A stretch of 64,000 nucleotides of DNA from Cytobacillus luteolus (GTDB taxonomy: Bacteria > Bacillota > Bacilli > Bacillales > Bacillaceae_L): NCBI RefSeq assembly GCF_017873715.1, contig NZ_JAGGKM010000002.1:248001-312000 (forward strand). The letters are read 5' to 3'. Under the pieces are notes generated by a model. It saw only the letters and a list, made by a program, of their open reading frames with translations. It was not told where the DNA came from and made no database searches. Shown in pieces: positions 1 through 8,320 of this stretch. Both the position numbers and the translations under genes were made by a program. Numbering within the stretch: position 1 is the first letter of the stretch; each line of letters starts with the position of its first letter.

Positions 1-1686
1 CGGTCTTGAATAATGCCTTTCTTCACTAACCGTAGCAAAGCACTGCAAGACATCTAATTCACTAATCATCTTAGCTAATTCTTGAACTCTTGTAATATAG
101 CGCTTAACTGTTTCTCTTATATCAGTAAAGATATTGTATTCTAGTTCAATGATTTTCTCTTGAGCCTCTAGTATTAAAACTTCCTTCTCTTTTAACTCAG
201 GCGTGATGTATCTTTCAGCATTAGATAAAGTCTGTTTTCTCTCATATAAACCTTCGGGGATGAGATGAATATTGGCTTTTGTTACCTCGATATAATAACC
301 AAATACCCGGTTATAGCCTATTTTAAGCGTCTTTATCCCAGTTCGTTCTCTTTCTTGTTTTTCTAAAGCAGCAATCCAAGACTTTCCATTTCTGCTAGCA
401 TCGCGATACTGGTCTAATATAGTATTATAGCCATCCTTAATGATGTCACCATCCTTAACCGAGAGAGGTGGATTATCCTCAATAGATTGATCAAGCAGCT
501 CGGTTAAATCATCACAAGGGTCAATCCTTTTCGCAATAGAACTAGCATTTTCATTTTGAAGTCTTTGAACTACCTCTTGGATATGAGGTACTTGCTGTAG
601 AGACTTTTTTAATTGTACTAAGTCTCTAGCATTTACATTCCCAAAAGCGATTCTTCCAGCCAATCTTTCTAAATCATAGACTTCCTTTAATAGTTCACGC
701 AACTCTTGTCGTTCAAAGAATTGATTTAGTAGTGTTTCAACCATATTTAAGCGATTATTTATATCACTTTGTTGAATAAGAGGCCTGTCTATCCATTGTT
801 TTAGCCTACGTCCCCCCATTGCTGTCATGGTTGAATCTAGCAACCAGAGTAGAGAACCTTTCTTTCCTTTAGATCGAATGGTTTCTGTTAATTCTAAATT
901 TCTCTTTGAATAAAAATCAATTTTCATAAATTGATGAACATGATAGACCTGAACTGGCTGAAGATGCTCTAAACTTCTTTTCTGTGTTTTTTGCAAATAA
1001 TTTACCAGACGACCAAAAGTCGATAATAATTGCGAATCATTTTCTAATATTTCCACACTTCTTTCAAAATCACTTGGGATAGAAGTTTCAGTTTCAATAG
1101 ATAGTGTGACCTGACAGCGTTCAATAAGCTTTTTCTTCACTTCTTCAGCTAGAGTCGGATCAACAACCACCTCTTTAACACCATTCACATAGATTTCATT
1201 AATGAGTTCATCTATTTGTAGTGATAGTTTCGTAACTTTACTTTCACCTGTCGTTAAATCGCTAAACGCAATACCAAACGAGTCTGAGTACTCGCTAATC
1301 GAAGCTAAAAAGTTATTTTCTTTATCTACTAATCCCTTACCTTCCATCATCGTGCCTGGAGTAATAAGTTGTACAACTTCACGTCTTACAACTCCCTTTG
1401 CAAGCTTTGGGTCTTCAGTTTGCTCACAAATAGCAACTTTAAAGCCTTTTTCCACGAGCTGCTCAATATATCCAGGAGCTGAGTGATGAGGTACACCACA
1501 CATTGGGATGCGATCTTCAGATCCACCCTCTCTACTTGTAAGGGTGATTTCTAATTCTTGTGATGCTTTAATTGCATCATCAAAGAACATCTCGTAAAAA
1601 TCTCCTAGTCTAAAAAATAAAAAGGCATCCTGGTACTCTGCCTTTATCTTTAAATATTGCTGTATCATAGGCGTATACTCTGCCAT
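1..1686 (-). CDS. mutS: DNA mismatch repair protein MutS (partial, N-terminal 562 residues)
   Basis: MutS recognises base mismatches and small loops and recruits MutL. The reading frame is open from an ATG at 1686 to the window edge, so the C-terminal ATPase domain lies outside. The mismatch-reading motif Phe-X-Glu is visible as GDFYEMF (F30, E32), and domain I continues with PMCGVPHHS. The last visible residues are RHYSRP, the conserved block just before the ATPase domain. A GGGGG-type ribosome binding site lies 6 to 10 nt upstream of the ATG. The gene follows cotE after a terminator, as in Bacillus, where mutS is followed by mutL. Confidence 0.96.
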   Translation of the reverse strand, partial: MAEYTPMIQQYLKIKAEYQDAFLFFRLGDFYEMFFDDAIKASQELEITLTSREGGSEDRIPMCGVPHHSAPGYIEQLVEKGFKVAICEQTEDPKLAKGVVRREVVQLITPGTMMEGKGLVDKENNFLASISEYSDSFGIAFSDLTTGESKVTKLSLQIDELINEIYVNGVKEVVVDPTLAEEVKKKLIERCQVTLSIETETSIPSDFERSVEILENDSQLLSTFGRLVNYLQKTQKRSLEHLQPVQVYHVHQFMKIDFYSKRNLELTETIRSKGKKGSLLWLLDSTMTAMGGRRLKQWIDRPLIQQSDINNRLNMVETLLNQFFERQELRELLKEVYDLERLAGRIAFGNVNARDLVQLKKSLQQVPHIQEVVQRLQNENASSIAKRIDPCDDLTELLDQSIEDNPPLSVKDGDIIKDGYNTILDQYRDASRNGKSWIAALEKQERERTGIKTLKIGYNRVFGYYIEVTKANIHLIPEGLYERKQTLSNAERYITPELKEKEVLILEAQEKIIELEYNIFTDIRETVKRYITRVQELAKMISELDVLQCFATVSEERHYSRP

Positions 1687-1769
1687 AATTATCCCCCAAA
1701 AATCATCCATTTCTTTTATTACATGCAATTATTATAACATAAAGAATTAACGAAAAAGCATCTAGAAGA

Positions 1770-1804
1770 CAAAAAGAAAAACTAGGAAGATAACCCTCCT
1801 AGCT
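1770..1804 (-). terminator. Intrinsic terminator after cotE
   Basis: On the minus strand an 8-bp stem (arms 1797-1804 and 1780-1787, one G-U pair) is followed by TTTTTCTTTTT. It begins just past the cotE stop and separates cotE from mutS. Confidence 0.75.
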
Positions 1805-1809
1805 TACTC

Positions 1810-2358
1810 TTATTCCTCGAAATCGCCAACTAAAAAGTCAGGATTTAGATCTTCAAATTCTTCATCGTCTACGTCGCAATCAAAGTCCTTATCGTCATCA
1901 TAACAACCATCAGGATTAACTGCTACACATACTTTCGTTTCACCGATCACTTCTACAAGGAATTCTCTTTCTACTTGAACTACAACTTTATTACCGTTAG
2001 GTGAAATTGTTGCTTCTAAGCAGTTTGGTTGTTGAAGAACTCTTGCAATTACATCACAGTCATCGCCTAAGAAGTTATCATCTCTATATTTTAACTTGAC
2101 AACATCTGTGTATGTTACTGTATCAGTGACAACCTCGGTCTTTGTATTATCGTTGTAAGAATACCAAACGTTAATATCGTATCGACCGTGTACCTCTACT
2201 GTGTTATCACATTTCTTCGCTTCGTATTTGTGGTTAATAATCCAGCAACCTAAAATACTTGTAGGGCGATGAGATGGAGAAATCGTGTGTGTGCATTGAG
2301 TAAATTTACGACCTTTTCCTACAACAGCTTTCGTTATAATCTCTCTGTATTCAGACAT
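1810..2358 (-). CDS. cotE: Outer spore coat morphogenetic protein CotE
   Basis: CotE directs assembly of the outer coat around the forespore, in the mother cell. The 182-residue product matches the usual length (181 in B. subtilis). It has the family's hallmark start [13 protein letters not shown], the block [17 protein letters not shown], the core [14 protein letters not shown] and [15 protein letters not shown], and an acidic C-terminus ending near [11 protein letters not shown]. The ATG has a perfect GGAGG site 10 nt upstream. It is monocistronic, bounded by its own terminator and a 341-bp gap. More cysteines are present than I recall in the B. subtilis protein. Identification is secure. 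Confidence 0.97.
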   Translation of the reverse strand: MSEYREIITKAVVGKGRKFTQCTHTISPSHRPTSILGCWIINHKYEAKKCDNTVEVHGRYDINVWYSYNDNTKTEVVTDTVTYTDVVKLKYRDDNFLGDDCDVIARVLQQPNCLEATISPNGNKVVVQVEREFLVEVIGETKVCVAVNPDGCYDDDKDFDCDVDDEEFEDLNPDFLVGDFEE

Positions 2359-2390
2359 TCGAGCATACCCTCCTCAATCAATCTTCATTT

Positions 2391-2418
2391 CATCCTATGC
2401 GGGTCAAATGACTAGTGT
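2391..2418 (-). promoter_or_regulatory. Possible sigma-K-type promoter of cotE
   Basis: The minus strand carries CATAGGATG, one base from the sigma-K -10 consensus CATANNNTA, with AC dinucleotides 15 and 17 nt upstream. In B. subtilis cotE is driven by sigma-E and sigma-K promoters. No clear sigma-E site was seen. The motif is short, so this is an inference. Confidence 0.35.
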
Positions 2419-2649
2419 GCTACTCTTTTTTAAAACATTGGAATTCTTTTTCCTCATGTTTTCACAGTAACTACCTAGTAAGGCCATCATTCCCTTTCTT
2501 ATGGAAAGTAAATAAACAGAAACAATGAAACCGTATAATTAATTGTATGCGGCTACGCCCAGATATGTACCTAAATTACCTAGAAATTTGTAAATATATG
2601 TAGGACAAACTATTAAAACATCAATAAAAAAGCCTCTAACTCATGATAA

Positions 2650-2685
2650 ATAAAAAGACCCAAACTGTTTAGACAGTTCAGGTCT
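2650..2685 (-). terminator. Intrinsic terminator after ricA
   Basis: The arms 2673-2684 and 2657-2668 pair over 12 bp with few mismatches around a TTAG-type loop, and are followed on the minus strand by TTTTTATTTA. It ends the miaB-ricA transcript. Confidence 0.85.
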
Positions 2686-2699
2686 ATAGGTAGATTGAT

Positions 2700-3131
2700 T
2701 TAGTGACAACCGCATCCGCCATCTTTATTTAATTTTGATCCTGTTTCTCCACGTAATACATCTCCACCAGTAGAAGCAATCACTTCATTCGTTACATTAT
2801 TAGAGATTGTATGTGCTACTAATTGAAGTAAATCATTTACCTCTATTTGCGAGCTCTTAAATTCTTGAACAACTGGAATACTATCAATTTCTTCCTGAAG
2901 TTGATCAATTTTCTCTTCAACCTTTTTTAAAGCCTCAACTTTACCAAATTGCTTGAAATTCACCGCTTGTTTTTGTAAGTTCTTAATATTAGCGATATTC
3001 TCTTTTACTTTTTGGTTTCCATTAATTTGTGCCTCAGCACGCTTAAAGAAATCTACTTCTTCTGTTTCTGCAATCATTTTTGCAAGCTCTTTTGCGCGAG
3101 CAACGATTTCTTCTTTTGTATAAGTTGCCAT
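2700..3131 (-). CDS. ricA: RicA (YmcA), RNase Y specificity / RicAFT complex subunit
   Basis: RicA forms the RicAFT complex with RicF (YlbF) and RicT (YaaT). The complex binds RNase Y, directs maturation of some operon mRNAs and promotes sporulation, competence and biofilm formation. The 143-residue product is a helical YmcA/YlbF-family protein with the conserved IANIKNLQKQAVNFKQFGK segment. It ends in CGCH, the C-terminal cysteine motif known to help ligate an Fe-S cluster. It lies 1 nt downstream of miaB, the same pairing as in B. subtilis. RNase Y itself is encoded about 10 kb away in this window. Confidence 0.95.
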   Translation of the reverse strand: MATYTKEEIVARAKELAKMIAETEEVDFFKRAEAQINGNQKVKENIANIKNLQKQAVNFKQFGKVEALKKVEEKIDQLQEEIDSIPVVQEFKSSQIEVNDLLQLVAHTISNNVTNEVIASTGGDVLRGETGSKLNKDGGCGCH

Positions 3132-3132
3132 A

Positions 3133-4665
3133 TTAATTCACCTCTACCGCTTCTTCTATCATTTCTCCATCTAAAGACCAAGTTTTAGCCTGAGTAATTT
3201 TAACCTTAACAATTTTACCAATTGCTGATTTAGGACCTTTGAAGTTTATTAGTTTGTTTTTACTAGTGTATCCAGCAAGTATTTCAGGATTCTTTTTGCT
3301 TTCTCCTTCAACAAGTACCTCAACAATTTGATCTTGTAAAGCTAAATTCTTCTGAACTGCAAGTTCATTAACAAGAGCGTTTAGACGTTGTAAACGTTCT
3401 TTCTTCACTTCCATTGGGATATTATCTTCCATTTTTGCTGCAGGTGTACCCTCACGAGGAGAGTAAATAAATGTATATGCTGTATCAAACTCAACTTCAC
3501 GATATAAGGACATTGTTTCTTCAAATTGCTCGTCTGTTTCATTTGGGAAACCAACAATAATATCGGTTGTAAATGAAGCATTTGGTATTCTTTCCTTCAT
3601 TTTACGAACAAGCTCTAAATATGTCTCACGATCGTATTTACGAGCCATTAATTTGAGAACCTCAGAGCTACCTGATTGCACCGGTAAGTGAATATGCTCC
3701 ATCAAATTTCCACCTTTGGCTAACACATCAATTAAGCGGTCATCAAAATCACGTGGATGACTTGTCGTAAATCGTATACGAGGTATATCAATTTTACGAA
3801 GCTCGTCCATTAATTCACCTAGTCCGTATTTCATATCAGTGAAGTCTTTTCCATACGCATTCACATTCTGACCTAAAAGAGTTACCTCTTGATATCCATT
3901 TCGAGCAAGGTGACGTACTTCCTCAATAATATCCTGAGGTAGTCGACTACGTTCCTTACCACGAGTGTACGGTACAATACAATACGTACAGAACTTATCG
4001 CATCCATACATAATGTTAACCCATGCCTTTATTTCTCCTTTTCGAACCCTAGGAAGGTTTTCGATTACGTCACCTTCTTTAGACCACACTTCAACAACCA
4101 TTTCCTTACTAAACATTGCTTCTTTCACAATTTGAGGTAAACGGTGAATATTATGTGTACCAAAGACCATATCAACAAACTGATGTTTTTGAAGAATTCT
4201 ATTTACCACTGATTCTTCCTGCGACATACATCCACAAATACCTATTAATAGATTAGGATTGCGTTTTTTATAAGTTTTCAGGTGTCCAATTTCACCGAAA
4301 ACTTTGTTTTCCGCATTTTCCCTAATCGCACAGGTATTCAACAAGACAATATCAGCTGTTTCGACTGAATCGGTAGGCTCATATCCCATCTCTGTTAATA
4401 TACCAGCCATAACCTCGGTATCGTGTTCATTCATTTGACATCCGTATGTTCGAATATAGAACTTTCGGCCTACTCCTAAATTGAGCATATCTTCAGGAAT
4501 GATGAAACCACGGTCAATCTTAATTTCTTCTTTTCCACGTTTCTTAGCATCTTGTAAAGAAGGTGGTTGATAAACAGATTGGAAGTATTGGCTATAATCC
4601 TTCACGGATTTTTTGTCCGCTGGATTTATTTGAGCACTTGTTTCTAATCTTTGTTTTTCATTCAT
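3133..4665 (-). CDS. miaB: tRNA-2-methylthio-N6-dimethylallyladenosine synthase MiaB
   Basis: MiaB is a radical-SAM methylthiotransferase that adds the 2-methylthio group to i6A37 of tRNAs reading UNN codons. The 510-residue protein shows the N-terminal methylthiotransferase domain with cluster cysteines C76 ([10 protein letters not shown]), C112 ([10 protein letters not shown]) and C146 (GCMSQ). The radical-SAM motif CDKFCTYC (C222, C226, C229) follows, and a TRAM RNA-binding domain occupies roughly residues 440-505. The N-terminal extension of about 65 residues is normal for Bacillus. An AAAGGAG site lies upstream of the ATG. It is the first gene of the miaB-ricA transcript. Confidence 0.98.
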   Translation of the reverse strand: MNEKQRLETSAQINPADKKSVKDYSQYFQSVYQPPSLQDAKKRGKEEIKIDRGFIIPEDMLNLGVGRKFYIRTYGCQMNEHDTEVMAGILTEMGYEPTDSVETADIVLLNTCAIRENAENKVFGEIGHLKTYKKRNPNLLIGICGCMSQEESVVNRILQKHQFVDMVFGTHNIHRLPQIVKEAMFSKEMVVEVWSKEGDVIENLPRVRKGEIKAWVNIMYGCDKFCTYCIVPYTRGKERSRLPQDIIEEVRHLARNGYQEVTLLGQNVNAYGKDFTDMKYGLGELMDELRKIDIPRIRFTTSHPRDFDDRLIDVLAKGGNLMEHIHLPVQSGSSEVLKLMARKYDRETYLELVRKMKERIPNASFTTDIIVGFPNETDEQFEETMSLYREVEFDTAYTFIYSPREGTPAAKMEDNIPMEVKKERLQRLNALVNELAVQKNLALQDQIVEVLVEGESKKNPEILAGYTSKNKLINFKGPKSAIGKIVKVKITQAKTWSLDGEMIEEAVEVN

Positions 4666-4722
4666 TTAGGATACTCCTTTCGGTGAAGTGGTGACCCACT
4701 TAATATTGATACACATTATCAT

Positions 4723-4751
4723 AGTATATAGGTTAATAGAATTTTAAACAA
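4723..4751 (-). promoter_or_regulatory. Likely sigma-A promoter of miaB-ricA
   Basis: On the minus strand TATACT (4723-4728) lies 17 bp from TTGTTT (4746-4751). The -10 matches 5 of 6 positions, the -35 only 3 of 6. It sits about 57 nt upstream of the miaB ATG, after the kbl terminator. Confidence 0.45.
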
Positions 4752-4833
4752 TAAAATAAGCAATTTGTAGAAAATTGTACAATTTTTTGCCCCTGCTTAC
4801 TACTTGAAAGAAATGTAAAACATTATTTTCCGT

Positions 4834-4861
4834 CAAAAAAGAGAGGAGTCAAATCCTCTCT
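4834..4861 (-). terminator. Intrinsic terminator after kbl
   Basis: GAGAGGA (4841-4847) and TCCTCTC (4854-4860) form a 7-bp stem, followed on the minus strand by six T. It ends the tdh-kbl unit. Confidence 0.85.
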
Positions 4862-4867
4862 AAAAAT

Positions 4868-6043
4868 TTAAATAATCCCTAGTTCTTTTCCAGCTTTTTC
4901 AAAGCTATTAAGAGCTTGTTGTAATTCTTCTTTTGAGTGTTCAGCTGTAACAATGGTACGTACACGTCCTAGTCCTTTTGCAACTGTTGGGAAAGCTATA
5001 CCTTGGGCAAACACTCCATATTCTAATAGCTTATCTGAGAACTGGTGAGTTAATGCTTCATCTCCTACGATAACTGGGGTAATAGGAGTTTGACTATGTC
5101 CTGTATTAAAGCCTAGTTTTAGTAAGCCTTCCTTAAGGAAAGACGTATTATCCCAAAGCTTTTCTATTAGTTCCGGTTCTTCTAACAATACATTAATTGC
5201 TTCAATACATGCCGCAGTTACAGCAGGTGGATGTGAAGTACTAAATAAGAACGGACGACCTTTATGAATTAAATAATCGATTAGTGTTTGTGTACTTGCT
5301 ACGTAACCACCTAACACACCTACTGCCTTACTTAGAGTGCCCACTTGAATGTGTACTCGTCCATCGAGATCAAAGTGGTTCACTGTACCACGTCCATTTT
5401 TCCCTAGTACACCAGAAGCATGAGCATCATCAACCATAATTAGAGCATCATATTTTTCAGCTAATTCTACAATTTTAGGAAGTGGAGCGATATTTCCATC
5501 CATTGAGAAAACACCGTCTGTAACAATTAGACGTTTACGATAGTTTTGTGTTTCCTGTAATGCTTTTTCAAGGTCTTCCATATCAACATGCTTGTATACC
5601 TTACGTCCAGATTTTGTTAAACGAATTCCGTCTATAATTGAAGCATGATTTAACTCATCTGAAATAACCACATCCTCAGGTGTTAATATGGCAGATAAAA
5701 CGCCCTGGTTTGTCGTAAAGCCTGATTGAAAAACTAAAGCTGCTTCAGTATGTTTAAATTTTGCAAGCTTTTGTTCAAGTTCTTCATGCATAGAAAATGT
5801 ACCAGCAATTGTACGAACAGAACCCGTTCCAGCACCATAGTGTTCAACCGCTTCAAGAGCTGCTTTACGTAATCTTGGATGTGTCGTTAATCCTAGGTAG
5901 TTATTAGACGATAGCTGGATCACTTCTTTACCATTAATCTTAACTTTAGAACTTTGATCTGACTCTAATGGTACAAGCTTACGAAATGTACCTTTTTGTT
6001 TCATTTCATTAAGTTCTTCTTGTAAATATTCAAATCCCTTCAA
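4868..6043 (-). CDS. kbl: Glycine C-acetyltransferase (2-amino-3-ketobutyrate CoA ligase)
   Basis: Kbl is a PLP enzyme that cleaves 2-amino-3-oxobutyrate with CoA to glycine and acetyl-CoA. That is the second step of threonine breakdown after Tdh. The 391 residues match the alpha-oxoamine synthase family: SSNNYLGL near residue 45, VDDAHASG at 204-211, and the PLP lysine K239 in VGTLSKAVG. The start codon is TTG at 6043, with GGAGG 9 nt before it. tdh lies 97 bp upstream. Related enzymes such as BioF share the fold, but pairing with tdh and the sequence favour Kbl. Confidence 0.95.
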   Translation of the reverse strand: MKGFEYLQEELNEMKQKGTFRKLVPLESDQSSKVKINGKEVIQLSSNNYLGLTTHPRLRKAALEAVEHYGAGTGSVRTIAGTFSMHEELEQKLAKFKHTEAALVFQSGFTTNQGVLSAILTPEDVVISDELNHASIIDGIRLTKSGRKVYKHVDMEDLEKALQETQNYRKRLIVTDGVFSMDGNIAPLPKIVELAEKYDALIMVDDAHASGVLGKNGRGTVNHFDLDGRVHIQVGTLSKAVGVLGGYVASTQTLIDYLIHKGRPFLFSTSHPPAVTAACIEAINVLLEEPELIEKLWDNTSFLKEGLLKLGFNTGHSQTPITPVIVGDEALTHQFSDKLLEYGVFAQGIAFPTVAKGLGRVRTIVTAEHSKEELQQALNSFEKAGKELGII

Positions 6044-6091
6044 TGGAACCCCTCCTTGTTATGTAAATACAATTTACTATTACTATAATAA

Positions 6092-6128
6092 CAAGCGTCT
6101 AGACACATTACTAGTAACTAGACGCTTG
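6092..6128 (-). repeat. 11-bp inverted repeat between tdh and kbl
   Basis: CAAGCGTCTAG (6092-6102) and CTAGACGCTTG (6118-6128) are perfect arms around a 15-nt loop. On the minus strand the hairpin is followed by TTATTATAG, a poor U-tract. It may be a weak terminator or an mRNA-stabilising hairpin that lowers kbl relative to tdh. Confidence 0.6.
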
Positions 6129-6140
6129 CGTGAAAGTAAA

Positions 6141-7184
6141 TTAAGGAATTAACACGACTTTTCCGCAATTCCCTTGAATCATAAGATCAAAGCCTTTTTC
6201 AAAATCTTCAAGTGGGAAGTGGTGTGTAATCATCGGTTTAACATCTACTTGTCCAGATTTTAATAGACGAGAGACTTGTTGCCAAGTTTCATACATTTTT
6301 CTTCCGGTGATTCCATGAACTTGTATCCCTTTAAATACAATATCATTCGTCACATCAATTTCAACTGGACGAACTGGCAAACTAAGAATTGAAACACGTC
6401 CGCCATTTGTTACCATTTTGAAGCCTTGGTTCATAGCAACTGGATGTCCTGACATCTCACAAACTATATCTACTCCATTACCATCTGTAAGCTTAGAAAC
6501 TACCTCAAGCGGATCTTCATTCTTAGAATTCACAACAGTAGTTGCACCCATTTGTGTCGCTAAATCGAGTCGGTAATCGTTTAAGTCGAAGGCAATTACT
6601 TGGGAAGCTCCAGCAGCTTTTGCTACTCCAACCGCCATAATACCAATCGGTCCACAGCCAATTACCGCTACAGTTTTTCCTGCAACATCTCCTGAGAGAA
6701 CTGTATGCACGGCATTTCCCATAGGTTCTTGAACAGACGCAACGTCAAAAGGCATTTCTTTAGGATTCTTCCATAAGTTTGTAGCAGGTAAAGCTACATA
6801 TTCCGCAAAACAACCATTCGTATCAACACCGATTATTTTTGTATTTTTACAAATATGGTACTGACCAGTTAAACATTGTGGACATTCTCCACAAACTAAA
6901 TGTGTTTCAGCAGATACTGCATCTCCTATTTGAAGATTTGTAACCTTAGAACCTACTTCAACAACTTCACCTGCAAATTCATGACCAAAAACATACGGTG
7001 GATTTACACGGCTTTGGGACCACTCATCCCAAGTGTATATATGAACATCTGTACCACAAATTGATGTAGCTTTTACTTTTATTAGTACTTCATTATCTTT
7101 AATTTGAGGAATATCAACCATTTGAAGTTCAGCACCTACACCACGGTGATGCTTAACAATCGCTCTCATCTTTCCATTCATCAT
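6141..7184 (-). CDS. tdh: L-threonine 3-dehydrogenase
   Basis: Tdh is a zinc- and NAD-dependent enzyme that oxidises L-threonine to 2-amino-3-oxobutyrate, the Kbl substrate. It is a medium-chain dehydrogenase of about 347 residues. The catalytic zinc segment is SICGTDVHIY and FGHEFAGEV, the structural zinc cysteines are in CGECPQCLTGQYHIC, and the NAD site is VIGCGPIGIM. The GTG at 7190 overlaps the GGAG site and is unlikely to be the start. ATG at 7184 or 7181 is better spaced; I use 7184. A cre-like sequence lies about 130 bp upstream. Confidence 0.95.
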   Translation of the reverse strand: MMNGKMRAIVKHHRGVGAELQMVDIPQIKDNEVLIKVKATSICGTDVHIYTWDEWSQSRVNPPYVFGHEFAGEVVEVGSKVTNLQIGDAVSAETHLVCGECPQCLTGQYHICKNTKIIGVDTNGCFAEYVALPATNLWKNPKEMPFDVASVQEPMGNAVHTVLSGDVAGKTVAVIGCGPIGIMAVGVAKAAGASQVIAFDLNDYRLDLATQMGATTVVNSKNEDPLEVVSKLTDGNGVDIVCEMSGHPVAMNQGFKMVTNGGRVSILSLPVRPVEIDVTNDIVFKGIQVHGITGRKMYETWQQVSRLLKSGQVDVKPMITHHFPLEDFEKGFDLMIQGNCGKVVLIP

Positions 7185-7310
7185 GAACACTCCATTCTTA
7201 ACAAGATACTGATATAATTACATGTTATCACCGTTTTGATTTTCAGTAAAGGAGTCAGTCCACTCCACGCGAACACTTGAGCACCTGGTATAAAATTTCA
7301 AAAATTTTTA

Positions 7311-7324
7311 TGTAAGCGTTTGTA
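7311..7324 (-). promoter_or_regulatory. Possible CcpA-binding cre site upstream of tdh
   Basis: TGTAAGCGTTTGTA agrees with the cre consensus TGWNANCGNTNWCA except for two positions at its right end; the core TGTAAGCGTT is intact. It lies between the korAB terminator and tdh. Catabolite control of threonine breakdown would make sense. No clear promoter was identified beside it. Confidence 0.4.
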
Positions 7325-7409
7325 ATTTTAATAAAAAAACCTGTTAAACACAATGTTGGTTCGCGGACAACACAATAAGCTCTGTACATTTTTTCAATGT
7401 ATAATCGTT

Positions 7410-7440
7410 AAAAAAAGCCCTCTTCTTATGAAGAAGAGGA
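7410..7440 (-). terminator. Intrinsic terminator after korB
   Basis: CCTCTTCT (7419-7426) and AGAAGAGG (7432-7439) form a stem, followed on the minus strand by GCTTTTTTT. It closes the korA-korB transcript. Confidence 0.85.
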
Positions 7441-7453
7441 CCATTTAAAAAAC

Positions 7454-8320
7454 TTACATAAACTCAGAAACTAATTTATTAAATTTATCTTCGCTTAATG
7501 ATAAATCAGCATGAGCTAAAGAAGTTTCACTATAACCATGAACAAGTTCTTGATAAGACTTTTGCTCAGTGTTTTGATAGATTAGACCTGTAACTAAACC
7601 TTTATGCTCCATTAAAGTTTTCATAGCCGTCATACGGTTGTGTGGGTCGTAACCTTCGATATCACTTAATTTAGTTAAGTTTTCTTTAAACCAGTCATAT
7701 GTGTTTACTTTATTGTACGTTACACATGGGCTGAAAACATTAATTAAAGAGAAACCTTTGTGATTAATACCCGCTTCAATTAGGGCTGTTAGATCCTTAA
7801 GGTCAGTTGAGAAACTTTGTGCAACGAATGTTCCTCCAGCAGTTAATGCCATTTCCATTACAGAAAGTGCTGACTCAATCGATCCTTTTGGAGTACTCTT
7901 TGTTTTGAAGCCGACATCACTACGAGGTGATGTTTGACCTTTTGTTAAACCATAGATTTGGTTATCCATAACGATGTAAGTCACATCGATATTACGACGA
8001 ATCGCATGGATTGTATGTCCTAATCCAATCGCAAAACCATCTCCGTCTCCACCTGATGCAATAACTGTTAAATCTTTGTTAGCCATTTTTACACCTTGTG
8101 CGATAGGAAGAGACCTTCCGTGGATACCATGTAATCCGTAAGCATTGATATAACCAGAAATACGACCAGAACACCCGATACCTGAAATTACTGCTAATTC
8201 TTCAGGCTCTAATCCAACATTTGCAGCTGCTCTCTGAATCGCTGCTTGTACGGAGAAATCTCCACAACCAGGGCACCAGTTAGGCTTTACATTATTTCGA
8301 AACTCTTTAAATGTTGCCAT
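7454..8320 (-). CDS. korB: 2-oxoacid:ferredoxin oxidoreductase, beta subunit
   Basis: This thiamine-diphosphate subunit works with KorA to decarboxylate a 2-oxoacid oxidatively to its acyl-CoA and pass electrons to ferredoxin. In 288 residues it shows cluster cysteines C16 and C19 (WCPGCGDF), C50 (GIGCSG) and C199 (FSPCVTYN). The ThDP motif is GDGDGFAIG (91-99) with N120. The gene starts directly after the korA stop with no gap, so translation is probably coupled. Homologues are called 2-oxoglutarate or pyruvate synthases; the substrate cannot be read from the sequence, so the Kor name is provisional. Confidence 0.9.
   Translation of the reverse strand: MATFKEFRNNVKPNWCPGCGDFSVQAAIQRAAANVGLEPEELAVISGIGCSGRISGYINAYGLHGIHGRSLPIAQGVKMANKDLTVIASGGDGDGFAIGLGHTIHAIRRNIDVTYIVMDNQIYGLTKGQTSPRSDVGFKTKSTPKGSIESALSVMEMALTAGGTFVAQSFSTDLKDLTALIEAGINHKGFSLINVFSPCVTYNKVNTYDWFKENLTKLSDIEGYDPHNRMTAMKTLMEHKGLVTGLIYQNTEQKSYQELVHGYSETSLAHADLSLSEDKFNKLVSEFM

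Larger units (their letters stand above)
2359..2699. other. 341-bp intergenic region cotE / ricA
   Basis: The gap holds the ricA terminator near 2650-2685 and a possible mother-cell sigma promoter for cotE near 2391-2418. I see no credible small gene in either strand in the remaining 230 bp. Confidence 0.6.

Noticed and set aside
1202-1486. Plus-strand open frame of 94 codons
   Set aside because: It lies antisense within mutS, has no ribosome binding site or recognisable motif, and mirrors the coding constraint of the opposite strand. All other plus-strand frames (for example 18042-18608, 26307-26804, 30449-30868, 32343-32849) were rejected for the same reason.
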